Assembly (NCBI RefSeq): GCF_000224145.3
Contig: NC_020170.2
Location: 3,054,646 to 3,118,645, forward strand
Source of the DNA: Ciona intestinalis
Lineage: Eukaryota; Chordata; Ascidiacea; Phlebobranchia; Cionidae
Reading direction: 5' to 3'
Length of the DNA: 64,000 nucleotides
The stretch's first letter is position 1. The number at the start of each line of letters is the position of its first letter. Of this stretch, positions 40,725 to 51,400 are shown in pieces. The notes beneath the pieces were generated by a model. The model had not been told where the DNA came from. It saw nothing but the letters and a program-made list of their open reading frames with translations, and searched no databases. The position numbers and the translations under genes were made by a program.

Positions 40725-43700
40725 ATGGAGGTAACAATGAGTATATTAAGAAAACTGACTATAGTTGCTTTAATTCTCGTTTATGGTGAATATGGAAGTA
40801 AGTATGAGGTATAGTAGATAACTGTTATATAGTAGGTAGTGGGAGAAAATGGGACACCTTTTCTTTCTATATTTTCTTGTCGCATTTAGTAGTAGACAAA
40901 GGAAGTTCAAAGAAATATGAAACCGTATGACTCCCATATACCGTTACTTGTAATAGTTTTAAACACGATCAGAATATTTGGATATTATGTGCTTAAGGTA
41001 TCCCGTCTTCCCCAACCCTATACTACAACTGTTACATATATATGCAAAAGTATAGATAAAGTATTGTGCATGGCCGGGTATTGTGGGGTAAAATGATTTA
41101 CCGTCAGCACCTAAAACCCATGTTTCCAGACCGTGTTTTAACAGCCCCTTTTTAGAGTCGCGAGACTATGACTAAACAATTATGTACATTTTTTGTTTAC
41201 TACGTATAGACAAATGAACAAACAAAACTATACACAGCTCAATCTATTGGAACGCGTGGAAAAACTGAAATCTGGTGTCATGCCAACAATGAAAGGAAAA
41301 ACGTCACTGTGTCGTACAGAATGTGTTTAAACGAAGCTCCAGTTTACGTGAACGCTACTGTGAAGCCAACCGTCTCGTCCCTGCCAAACCAATTTAAAGT
41401 TACTGTCAAAAAGATAGATAGATTCGGCTTCTTGGCTGAGATATTACGCGTGGATCACGACTCTGGGTGGGAAAGTTTATCCCTTACAGTGGATTGGTTC
41501 ATTTACATGCGAACAGGTACGCAACATAATTGTACATATATATGTAAGCACAAACTAACCCCCAAAAGAACGAAAATTGATTGTCATCGAATACTGGGAC
41601 GTGAAAAGACAAGTTCTTAACATTTAGTTAAGAGTGCCGCGGAGTAAGATAGGAAAGGTTTATATATTATCTTTTCTTGCCACATTCGATAGTAAACAAA
41701 GAAACTTTACAGAAATATATAACGTAGCCTCGCTACCCAAAAAGAACGTTGCTAAAACCTTGACCAGAAAATATCGGATTTAAGTGCTAACAACAACTCA
41801 CCGTACTCCATAGTTACTACAGAATCGGAAATAACCAAATCGTAATACGTTTAACAGTTGGTTATTGGTTCTAAAGTTTAGAATCTAAACCCAATGCATA
41901 GATTTAAGATAATTGGATTTTAGAGTAAGCATTTATTATAAGTTTTAAATCCTTTAAAAACCTTTCTTCAATTTTTATGCAGATATGTCCAGTTGCCAGA
42001 AGCTGTATGATGTCGGCTACAGAAGAAATGGCTTGTACGATATTTACTTGGACGAAAGAAACAAGTTGGAAGTTTATTGTGACTTGGAAAATCACGGTAG
42101 CGGCTGGACGGTTTGAACTTTAATTATTTCTCCAAACGTTTTCGTTTATCGCATTAAATTGTCATGTTTAGGTGATTCAGCGCAATATGGATAATCGAAC
42201 AGATTTTGATCGAAATTGGTTAGATTACAAAACTGGATTTGGAAACAAGCTTGCCAGCTTTTGGATTGGTAACTTATTCTTAACTTGTTTAACTTCTTAT
42301 CCACCCCACCTTCACACATAACACAGGGTTGGAAAATATACGAGCATTGACAAAGAATGGAGACAACGAACTTCGGATAGACATTACAACTTGCAACAAC
42401 ACAAAGATCGTGGCTGAATATACGTAAGAAAACATGTTTTAATTTAACTATATATCTCTATAGAGATATATCCAGTCGGTGGTATGTGTGGTTATTTTTT
42501 TATTTTTAATTCTCCCACGTTGTTATTATATGGTAGGGTGGGGGAGATGGGACACCTTTAGCACATAGCATTCAAACATCCTGATCGTGCTTTAAACAAT
42601 TAACAGCGGTCTGTGGGTGTCGTGAGGATACAGTTTTGTAATGCATTGAATGTTCTTTGTTAACTACCAAATGGAACGGGAAAAAAGAACGAAAAGGTGT
42701 CTCATCCTCCCCCACCCTACTATATGTTATTTCCACAGTAATTTCATGGTCGGTCCGGAGAGTGACAGATATAGATTAAACATCACGGGTTATCAACACC
42801 AACAAGGTATACTGGAAAAGCAGTATTGTACTGCTGCATACTTCTACTGTTGAAAATAGCACGAACTTGAATATTAGAGTGTTTGAAGAATACAATTTGT
42901 CTCTTCTAGGCAATATATGTAACTTTGGGAACTTGAGTGATCGTTGGCAATGTGGAGGAACTGGAATTACTCAACGAATTTGTGAACAAAAAGGTGGGCC
43001 TATACTCGCATCAACGTTTAAAAACATTTCCTTTTTTCTTATCAACCCAGCTTGCTCATGTAGAATGCATTAAAGAGTGCTTTATAGTAACAGGACTGCT
43101 GGTTTATTGTCGACTACATCGTGGGTAGATGTGCTCATGAAGTCGTTAAGTGTATAAGATAATTAAAAACAGTGTGTATTATTAATATCCGAGTGTTGAA
43201 AGAAATGGACTCCATATTAGTTTCAAGGTTTTGACATTGTTTTATATATTTAAGGTTGCTGTTTCGAACCCATGGCCAAAGGTGGTGAAAAGAAGTGCTT
43301 CAACTCAAAAGGTAATATCAACAACTTTTTGGCAGGTATTGTATATACTTGTACAAAGAGTCGTGAAGATACGGTTTTACAGATCTTTAAATGTTCTTTG
43401 TTTATTAATCAATGAGACGAGAAAATATAGAATGAAACGGCGTCCCATTTTCCCCACCCTACTATATGTAGTAACAGTTATCTACTACATCACATACTTA
43501 CCTCCATATTCACCATAAATGAGAATTATCTTTCCCCACCCTACTATATTATATGTTGTATATGTTAAATGATCTTGTACAACAGATGGGATGGCTAAAA
43601 TAAATGGCCACAGATTCTCTACTAAAGATATAAACAATAACGTTTGTCCAAAATCGAGAAAGGCAGGCTGGTGGTATAACGGTTGTACACATGCCAACTT

Positions 43701-43821
43701 AAACGGAATATACGATCCGTGTAAAGTTGGAAAAAAATATGCTTACTGGCGCAATTGGCATCCGGGTGGCATTTATGAAGGTTTGCGATTCATCGAGATG
43801 AAAATACGACCGCATGCGTAG
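40725..43821 (+). CDS. Secreted lectin: fibrinogen C-terminal domain split by a trefoil (P-type) domain
   Basis: Nine exons: 40725-40797, 41238-41516, 41983-42110, 42172-42268, 42327-42423, 42739-42806, 42910-42993, 43255-43311, 43586-43821. From the ATG at 40737 the protein is 368 aa; an in-frame ATG at 40725 adds four residues. Order: signal peptide (LTIVALILVYG); about 90 residues with two Cys ending GWESLSLTVDWFIYMR, possibly H-type lectin-like; fibrinogen domain 117-368 (SCQKLYDVGYRRNGLYDI, YRLNITGY, DGMAKINGHRFSTKD, AGWWYNGCTHANLNGIY, RFIEMKIRP). Between YRLNITGYQHQQG and DGMAKING lies a full trefoil, residues 247-286, with the exact six-cysteine pattern C-x10-C-x9-C-x4-CC-x11-C. Secretion is inferred; sugar or pattern recognition is likely from the family. 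Splice phases all agree; the exon 2 acceptor (ACACAG at 41237) is the only one in phase. Confidence 0.92.
40829..41025 (+). mobile_element. MITE family 1, near-complete copy
   Basis: Left end TAGTAGGTAGTGGGAGAAAA; right end CGTCTTCCCCAACCCTATAC. In intron 1 of the lectin gene. Confidence 0.85.
41080..41205 (-). mobile_element. MITE family 1, half copy in the 3' end of lectin intron 1
   Basis: Has ATTGTGGGGTAAAATGATTT, GTCAGCACCTAAAACCC and TTTTTTGTTTACTACG. It stops about 30 bases before exon 2. Confidence 0.75.
41634..41810 (+). mobile_element. MITE family 1, diverged copy
   Basis: Left end GCCGCGGAGTAAGATAGG, internal TTCGATAGTAAACAAAGAAA, right end ACTCACCGTACT. In intron 2 of the lectin gene. 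Confidence 0.8.
42531..42722 (-). mobile_element. MITE family 1, near-complete copy
   Basis: Left end TGGTAGGGTGGGGGAGATGG, right end CATCCTCCCCCACCCTACTA. Fills most of the intron before exon 6 of the lectin gene. Confidence 0.9.
42910..43311 (+). other. Trefoil-encoding exon pair (42910-42993 and 43255-43311)
   Basis: Exons of 84 and 57 nt, each starting and ending in phase 1. Together they encode 47 residues with all six trefoil cysteines. The intron between them falls just before the CC pair. Skipping both joins GYQHQQ directly to DGMAKING and leaves an uninterrupted fibrinogen domain. Whether skipping occurs is not visible. Confidence 0.9.
43350..43466 (-). mobile_element. MITE family 1, partial copy
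   Basis: Has GAGTCGTGAAGATACGGTTT and ends in TTTTCCCCACCCTACTATA. A further loose terminus, TTTCCCCACCCTACTATAT, lies at 43531-43549. Confidence 0.75.
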
Positions 43822-44106
43822 CTGTGAATCTGGTCGTGGCAGATCACGTATAACGTGACCGAATATGATCCGTTGAGAGGACATTTTTACGAAGGGTCGT
43901 ATATACATAACCAATCCAAACAATTATTTGCGTTGCTTTACGTTCATCTGTATATACATTGTTCATTTTGTGTTACGTTTATAGGCGTTTGTTTTCTCTT
44001 TGTTATAGCTGATTTAAATATAGTAGCGAGGGGTCGGATAGATAGTGTATTATATTCATATTTCCGATTTTTTCATTTTTTTTAACATTTTACAAATTAA
44101 AATAGG

Positions 44107-44175
44107 AGTCGTGGTGGTTCAATTATATAATCCTGTAACAAATCTTTTTTTACTACCAAATGGGACAATAAACGA
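44107..44175 (-). mobile_element. MITE family 1, internal fragment
   Basis: GAGTCGTGGTGGTTCAATTA followed by TTTACTACCAAATGGGACAA; no termini. Confidence 0.6.
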
Positions 44176-44839
44176 GTTAAAAACTTGTGCAACAGCTATG
44201 TTGTTCGTGTGCTATTCTGAGTCATCAACTGTACTTTGCACAACCTTATGACATCTATAAACTTGGGGTTTTATGAAATGGTGAACTCACCGCCATTTAT
44301 ACACCAGGCTAAGAGACACATAGCAACAGACAAAATCAGTGGTACGAGGTTTACTTTGTGTAAATGCCGATTTGGGTCTGTAATTAATTTTAAAAACACT
44401 ACATATTAAGTTTACGAGTTGCTTCTTTAATCTTTGCTACAATTGCACATACGTGCCCAATAATCATATGTTATGTTTGTGGTGCTTTTTTAAGAAAAAG
44501 GCAATTGACGAAGTTTAAAATTCAAGTTGGTGGGTTTTTGAAATACTCCCATAATCACCACCCCTGCAAATTACTACAAATTTATTAATATAACTTGTTC
44601 GGTTTTAACGAGTGTGCGGTTTTATACAATTATTTGGGTGTGTTTCTATGTATGAACCGTATGGTTTACATTTTTATTCTAATTAAATTTACACCAAATT
44701 TTTTCACAGTCTAAAAAAGTTTCAACTTGTATTCTATAACTTTAATATTACAGCATGAAGAGTTTTATGAGTAACGGTACTGCTTTTACTATTTTCCTGA
44801 CATAGGCCTGTTAGCCCGTATCACTTGTTGCACCCCGAA

Positions 44840-44935
44840 CCCTAGGTGAGGAGGTTAGGTGTTGATGGTGAGGGGGTTAGTGCCTTAGTGGTTATAGGGG
44901 TTAGTAGTAAGTGGTTATAGGGGTTAGCAAAATGC
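44840..44935 (+). repeat. G-rich degenerate tandem tract
   Basis: Repeats of GGTTAG and GTGGTTATAGGGGTTAG (two near-exact copies at about 44888-44905 and 44912-44929). G runs resemble degenerate telomere-type sequence or a G-quadruplex-prone tract. It lies about 110-200 bp upstream of the EPS15 start codon. Confidence 0.6.
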
Positions 44936-45045
44936 ACATTTTGCATATTAAGTTTCTTTTTCAGGTTTTGTTTAAGTGAATCATGATATTTTAAGTACAG
45001 TCATATAACTGTATATACTACATGAAAGCATTTTAACAAGATATC

Positions 45046-48000
45046 ATGTCATTGGATCTAAGCAGTCTCACTCTACCGGCTCCTGACTCCTGGCTTATTC
45101 AAGGAACAGAAAAATCGAAATATGAAAAAATATTCGAAAGTCTTGGACCTGTCAGTGGAAAGCTTTCAGGGGACAAGGTTAATTCTGGTTTTATTCTTAT
45201 ATATATATATATATATATATTTTTTATTTTTTTTTATCAAATTTAATTCAACACACATACAAGATTAGAACATTTTAATAAAGGAAATAGCTTTGTTTTT
45301 GTTAAATATTTATTAAAGAGAGCTTAATACAGCTACTAGTGGTATTTTTTTCAAAATTTATCTCGATTTTTAAGAAATTCTCCCACGAACCATTTTTTCT
45401 AATCTGTTTGGCACATACACAAACGCATAGTAATTTATAAAACCACTCATTTAATTTAGACCCATTTCTTCTTTTATTTTTAAATTGCATCCTTTTCTGT
45501 ATTTTTATATAATAATGTGCAGTACATGCAGTACCTGTAGAGTGCATTAGGTTCAATAAGAGTATCAGACTCTTAATTTCAACCTATATTAAAAGTGAGT
45601 TAAAACTACAAGTCTGCAACCAGCAAAAAAATACCATTACATAATCATATTCTGAAGTAGACGGCTGTCTGTATTTTGTCTTGGTCGTGTTACCATTTTG
45701 TATTTCAATTTATCACTTACAAAAATAGTTCTTCTTCTTTACATTGCATGAACAACATGTTTAAATTGAGTTCGAACCCATATCATGATTCATGATATCT
45801 GATATGTGTCATATAGAGAGACGAGGATTATTTTTAATAATATAGCTTACAAATGCTAAAAAGAACATGGAAAAGTTATTGGGGTAACAGGCTACTCTTG
45901 TTTAAATCCTAGTATCCATAGCATGCCTGGCTGTGGAACCTCACCCATATATATAGAATAGAATGTAAAGAATTTGTTGTTAGTGTTCTGTAAATAACGT
46001 TCTTGTTCAAGGTACGACCAGTGTTAATGAACTCAAAACTCCCCGTGGATGTTCTTGGCAGAGTTTGGGAATTATCCGACATAAATAAAGATGGTTTCCT
46101 TGATAAAGATGAGTTTTGTGTGGTAAGTTTAACATTTAAAATATAATTTAGTTTCAAACTAGGCTACTAAGCTGTTCTTGTAGAATATTTTTGGTGGACC
46201 GTACATTTTTAGGGTTAATTTTGTGAACACCCATGCATATTTCAATTCATATATAAATATATATTACTCTGTTAAATATATTGTACTAGGACAATGCCTA
46301 AAAATTAGGTCAAACTTTGTCATGCTGCAAAAAGTATTTATGGGCAGAGGGCAGACATCACTGTGACCCCACCCATAACTTTGTTTTATTACCTCACCAA
46401 ATACCTCTGCCGGGTTAATCTTTACAAACATTACTTTGTGTGTATAGGCCATGTACTTAGTGTACAGAGCTATAGACAAAGAAGCAGTTCCCACCACTCT
46501 ACCAAACAATCTCATCCCGCCATCCAAGCGAAGTTTTTCATCAATCCTTACACCTTCTACATTGGGCCATAAGGAGAAAGTTTTACCAGGTATTATACTC
46601 ATACACTTTTTTTTATGTGTAAATAAAACTTTTATTGCCTAATTAAAAAAAATTCAAACTAAGTTTTCTGTATGTATGTATAGTTGCACCCATGTATGAA
46701 ATTAATGTTCAATTTAGTTTGCTTATAATGGCAAATCAATCAACTGTTCAATAACTCATGAGAGTTAAGCTGTTTCCTTGGTAACATCCTGCACTTACTC
46801 ACCAAAATTGATCTACAGGTGCAGTATCAGTGTTGCCGCCAATGCCATCCTCCCCACTTACTAGTGTTAGTCGACATGCGAGTGTTTCTAGCACGGCATC
46901 ACCAAAACACACTCCAGCTGCACAGGTATGGAAAAAAATTGTATGGATCTTGTACAGTATGTTTTTCGTTTCTGCTATTAATTAAAATGGATTGCAATTT
47001 TTGCGGTTAGTTTTGTGCTCTTTTTATTTTAATATTTAATATAAGAAAAGACAATTATTCGTACTAAAAATTACTTTTCATATAAAATAAACGGTAAATG
47101 CATAGCACAGTTCACATGGGAACTTTCATTATCACTTATGTTATTGTATTTGACGAACAGAAATGAAGAAAAATTATAGGTGCTAATTTTAGCATGTTGT
47201 GTTAAAAGAGACCTGCAATTGTTTTATTTATCTAATAAAATCCAAATGTCCAGAGCAACCAAGTACCACCACAGTGGGTTGTAAGTCCGGCAGATCGAAC
47301 GAGATTTGCAGCGATTTTTCAACAAAAACGTGAACCTGATGGTTTAATTGGTGGTGCCACAGCACGAGACGTGTTCTTTCAAAGCAATTTATCACACCCT
47401 ATTCTAGCGCATGTCTGGTAAGTAACAATAAATCATGTGTTGTTTAGGTGGGTTATGTTACAAACTGTTAGCACTGAAATGAGCGACCAAAAACACCTAC
47501 ATATTAAGTATTAAACATTTTTAAATTGAGTAGTTTTGTTTTCCCAGTGTAACAGAATACTTCTAAGCTATATTTTGTTTATTTAAGTATCTCTGTGTTT
47601 TTGATCAATTTTTACCATCTATAGAACACGTTATTGAATTATAATGCCTTCTAATTGTTATCTGGTGGTGTATGGTTATGTTTGAAACTTCAAGCAAATG
47701 AAATATTTATTTAACAACTGTGGTAAACAGTCAAATGATAAACAATGAAAAGTTTTGTTTTCAAATATATTAAATATCTGTTAAATTATAAAAAATTGCT
47801 TCTTCGGTCATTCAGTGTAAAAAGATAGTTTTATTTGTTTTTGTCTGTTATTTGTCAAGTTTTCCTGAGGGTTTTAGGATTGGCAGACAAAATGTTCGAA
47901 CAAAATTAACTTTTATACCAGATGAGCCAAAAAGTCAATTTACCCCAAATCGTAATTAAATATCAATATCTATTAAATTATGTTTGTTTATTTAAGTGAA

Positions 48001-48434
48001 AGTTGCTTTCATTTTTTGCTTTTTTCCATCAATACAAAATATATTGAAACTATAATATCTTTCCAAATTCAGGTAGGCTGTTTAATAAGAAATAAAGCAA
48101 TCACCTAATTGTTTAAAACCACCCACAAGATTTATAATAGGTTTATTATTATTATTATACTATAAGCAGCTTTATAACGTATTACGATGCATACACAATA
48201 TGAGCTCATATGACATAAATCATAAATAAGTCCGTACTTTGCACACATAATGCTTATTCACCATACATACTAGGCTATTATNNNNNNNNNNNNNNNNNNN
48301 NNNNNNNNNNNNNNNNNNNNNNNNNNNNNNNNNNNNNNNNNNNNNNNNNNNNNNNNNNNNNNNNNNNNNNNNNNNNNNNNNNNNNNGTTTATATAGTTTA
48401 GTATCATATTACACTGTCTGGTTTTGTTTTTTGT

Positions 48435-48495
<61 letters not shown>

Positions 48496-51400
48496 TACAG
48501 TAAACAAATGTTGTGTGATGCTATGCATATGATTGTGATCAGTTGTGATAGATCCAGATCCTAGATGTATGAGTTCTGATTGTCAATTTGTCAATACTTC
48601 ATACTCTAACACCTGAACTAATGAACTGTATCTGCCATGTGTGTGTACTGTGTATGTGTCAATACTAAACCTATGTAACATTTTCTACACCTGGTTACAA
48701 GGTTATTTTTAATACTTGACTGTATGATACCAATAAAACATTCTTATACAAAAAAAAAACATGTTTAATACACCGGTTTAATTGTATCTCTCTTCTGTTC
48801 AAGTCCCTTTTTAGATGATGTAACCTCAAAAAAATGTTGTTTAAATTTTTAATTTCTAAAGAGTACTATTCCCTACCCCCTAAAAAACAATCAGAAATTT
48901 TACCAAATTTATATAACAATAGATCCTAAATTTGTTCAAGTAAAAAAGGCGTTTCTTTTTTTTTCCACATAGGGGACTTTGTGATCAAAACCAAGTTGGC
49001 CGTTTAACTCAGGACCAGTTTGTGCTTGCTATGCATTTAATATCACAGAAAGTTAAAGGCATTGAATTGCCCACTCAACTAACACCAGAGATGATAAACC
49101 CTTCAAGTCAGGATTCTGGATATGGGGCAAGTCGGCTGTTTACTTTGTATGCTACTGTAAATACTACTTCTGTTTAACTGTCATACTGTACAGTTCAAAA
49201 TTTTCCATAATTCTGTGTGTGTTTTGCCTATTCAAATGTATTCATATGCGGTTTTGTGGTAAAATTTGCCGCCCTTTTTATTTGATAGTTTGCTAGTGTA
49301 AGGTAATGTAGGCATTCTGTAGTAGGGTGAGGAAAGATGGAACACCTTTAGCACATAATATTAAAATATCCTGATCGTGTTTTAAACAATTAACACGGTC
49401 TATGGGAGTCGTGATGATACAGTTTTATAATTTTTTGAATTTTCTTTGTTTACTTCCAAATAAGACGAAAAAATAGAATGAAAAAGTGTTTATCTTCCCC
49501 ACCCTACTATATATAAGACACATTTTAGTTTACATCCAATTACCCAAAATAATAACTAATAATATAGATACCATAAAAAAAATTTCAGCCAATAGAACAT
49601 TATGACATTACAGTTACTTACAATTTTAAATTGACAGGACACTGGCAGTTTATCAGATGCCAGCAGTGGAGTTGGCGATTCTGCAGCCATGAGAGAGCTT
49701 GATGCATTGAACCAAGAAATTGAGGAATTACGTCGCGAAAAAGAATCACTAACTGCCGAGATTCAACAAAAAGAATCAGCCATTCGAACTGCAAGTCATG
49801 ATGTACAGGTACTTCTTACTTTCATGGATTTAATGTTTTTCAAGATATATCAATGTATTTTTTGAACGGGTGATGTATTAGCACTGTAGCTGTTTGCCTA
49901 AAACAGCTTTTACTGTGCTGTTAAGTGTTTACATAAACACGTTGAGGGTTGAGCTAAAGTATATGGTATTCACCTTAATTAATGTGCTTTTTCTATGTTT
50001 GACAACTGAGTGAAACTGCGTTTTAACAATGTCACTCCAGGGCCTACACTTTAATAAAAAAAAATTAAAAAATGACGCCTGTTCGCCCTATTTGTACATA
50101 CATAGAAAAAATGAAACTATTTCTTTAGTCTTCCATTGTAAATTTTCGTGGTATTTTTATGACTTTAATATGAAAGTAGTTAAATATTCTGGTTGAACTA
50201 TGCTATGTTGTTAAACAAAAGCTTCAATCAATCCTACTTGTATAAATAGTAGTTATGAGTTATGACATACTACTAGCCAACAGATAACGCTTTTTTTCAT
50301 TTTGTCTGTAAAAAAATAAGATGTTTTATTCTGTTAAAAACAATACGAGTTACGTTTTACTATATTGGTCTAACAAAAATTAAACAAAAATACGTATTAC
50401 ACACAAGACAAAATGTTAGACTGTTCTGGTACACACTTCTGTTTTGGTTTAGCTAAAAAATCTTGTTCTAAATTTTTAGCATTTAAATTACAACTTTTAC
50501 ACAACTCAAGACCTTACTGTAATTACTCCTAAACTTTAGCTGTTTAAGTCTTGTCATAATGCTTTGTCCCCAGTCTTACAAATATGTGATCTCTGTGCCA
50601 TTTTTTATTGATTCAACAATCAATACATTTGGTTGGCTACTATTGGTCAGTAACAGGCATTGAAAGGCCAAAGATCTAATTGCAGAACTCCTATTAAGCT
50701 CTATATTGATTAACCCAGTTCTGCTGTGTACTGTTATGTTCCATTTATTGTTTTACGTGTTGGGCTAGATACCAGATTCTAAAGGAGGTTATGTAAAATT
50801 AGAATATGAATTAAGCTTATAAAGGCTATACTGTTAAGTGGTAATATAATATGCTTATACAATAGCAAATTGTAGCTAAATTTCTTTATATATAGCCTAT
50901 ATAAGTTTTTTGCACTGTTATGTGACATTTATAGTTTCATTGTATACCACGAGATTGATACTATGTGTTGATGTGTAAAAATTAAAAAAAGGCAAGTTTC
51001 AGTTAAGTCTGAAATTAAGTTCAGCCAACTCGGAATGCGTATAATATAACCTGAATGAAAATTGTGTTGCTAGGCATTTTATATATTTTAGTATATAGTT
51101 AAGTATGTGTCTATATATATTATGTAAGTAATAACGAGCATTTGCAGTTATTAAAAATAATTCCCTATGGAAATGCAAGATTTTATATTAATAAGCATGT
51201 CCGTTCAGTCCGTAGTAATGTAACACTCTAGCAAAATTGTAATAGTTTCCAGACAAAGTTATTTATTGCATAATAACAGCAAACCACCATTTTAGAACAT
51301 GCTGCAATAAAACATCTGTGTAAGTTGCAAACTTGCGGTGTAAAGAATAAGACTGGTCATGCCAGCTGTTAAGATCTTATGTTTGTAATTATCTCCATAA

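Larger units (their letters stand above)
43822..45045. other. Intergenic, lectin gene to EPS15
   Basis: About 1.2 kb with the lectin 3' UTR (AATAAA at 44166-44171), a MITE fragment at about 44107-44175 and a G-rich tract at 44840-44935. No exon coding an EH domain was found here. Confidence 0.65.
47418..48972 (+). other. EPS15 intron 5, with assembly gap and long TA tract
   Basis: AT-rich intron with the N run at 48282-48386 and a TA dinucleotide tract of over 50 bases at about 48438-48491. No repeat family or exon recognised. Confidence 0.75.

Noticed and set aside
43822-45040. Missing EH1 exon of EPS15
   Set aside because: No WDLAD-type or EF-loop coding stretch on the plus strand in this interval.
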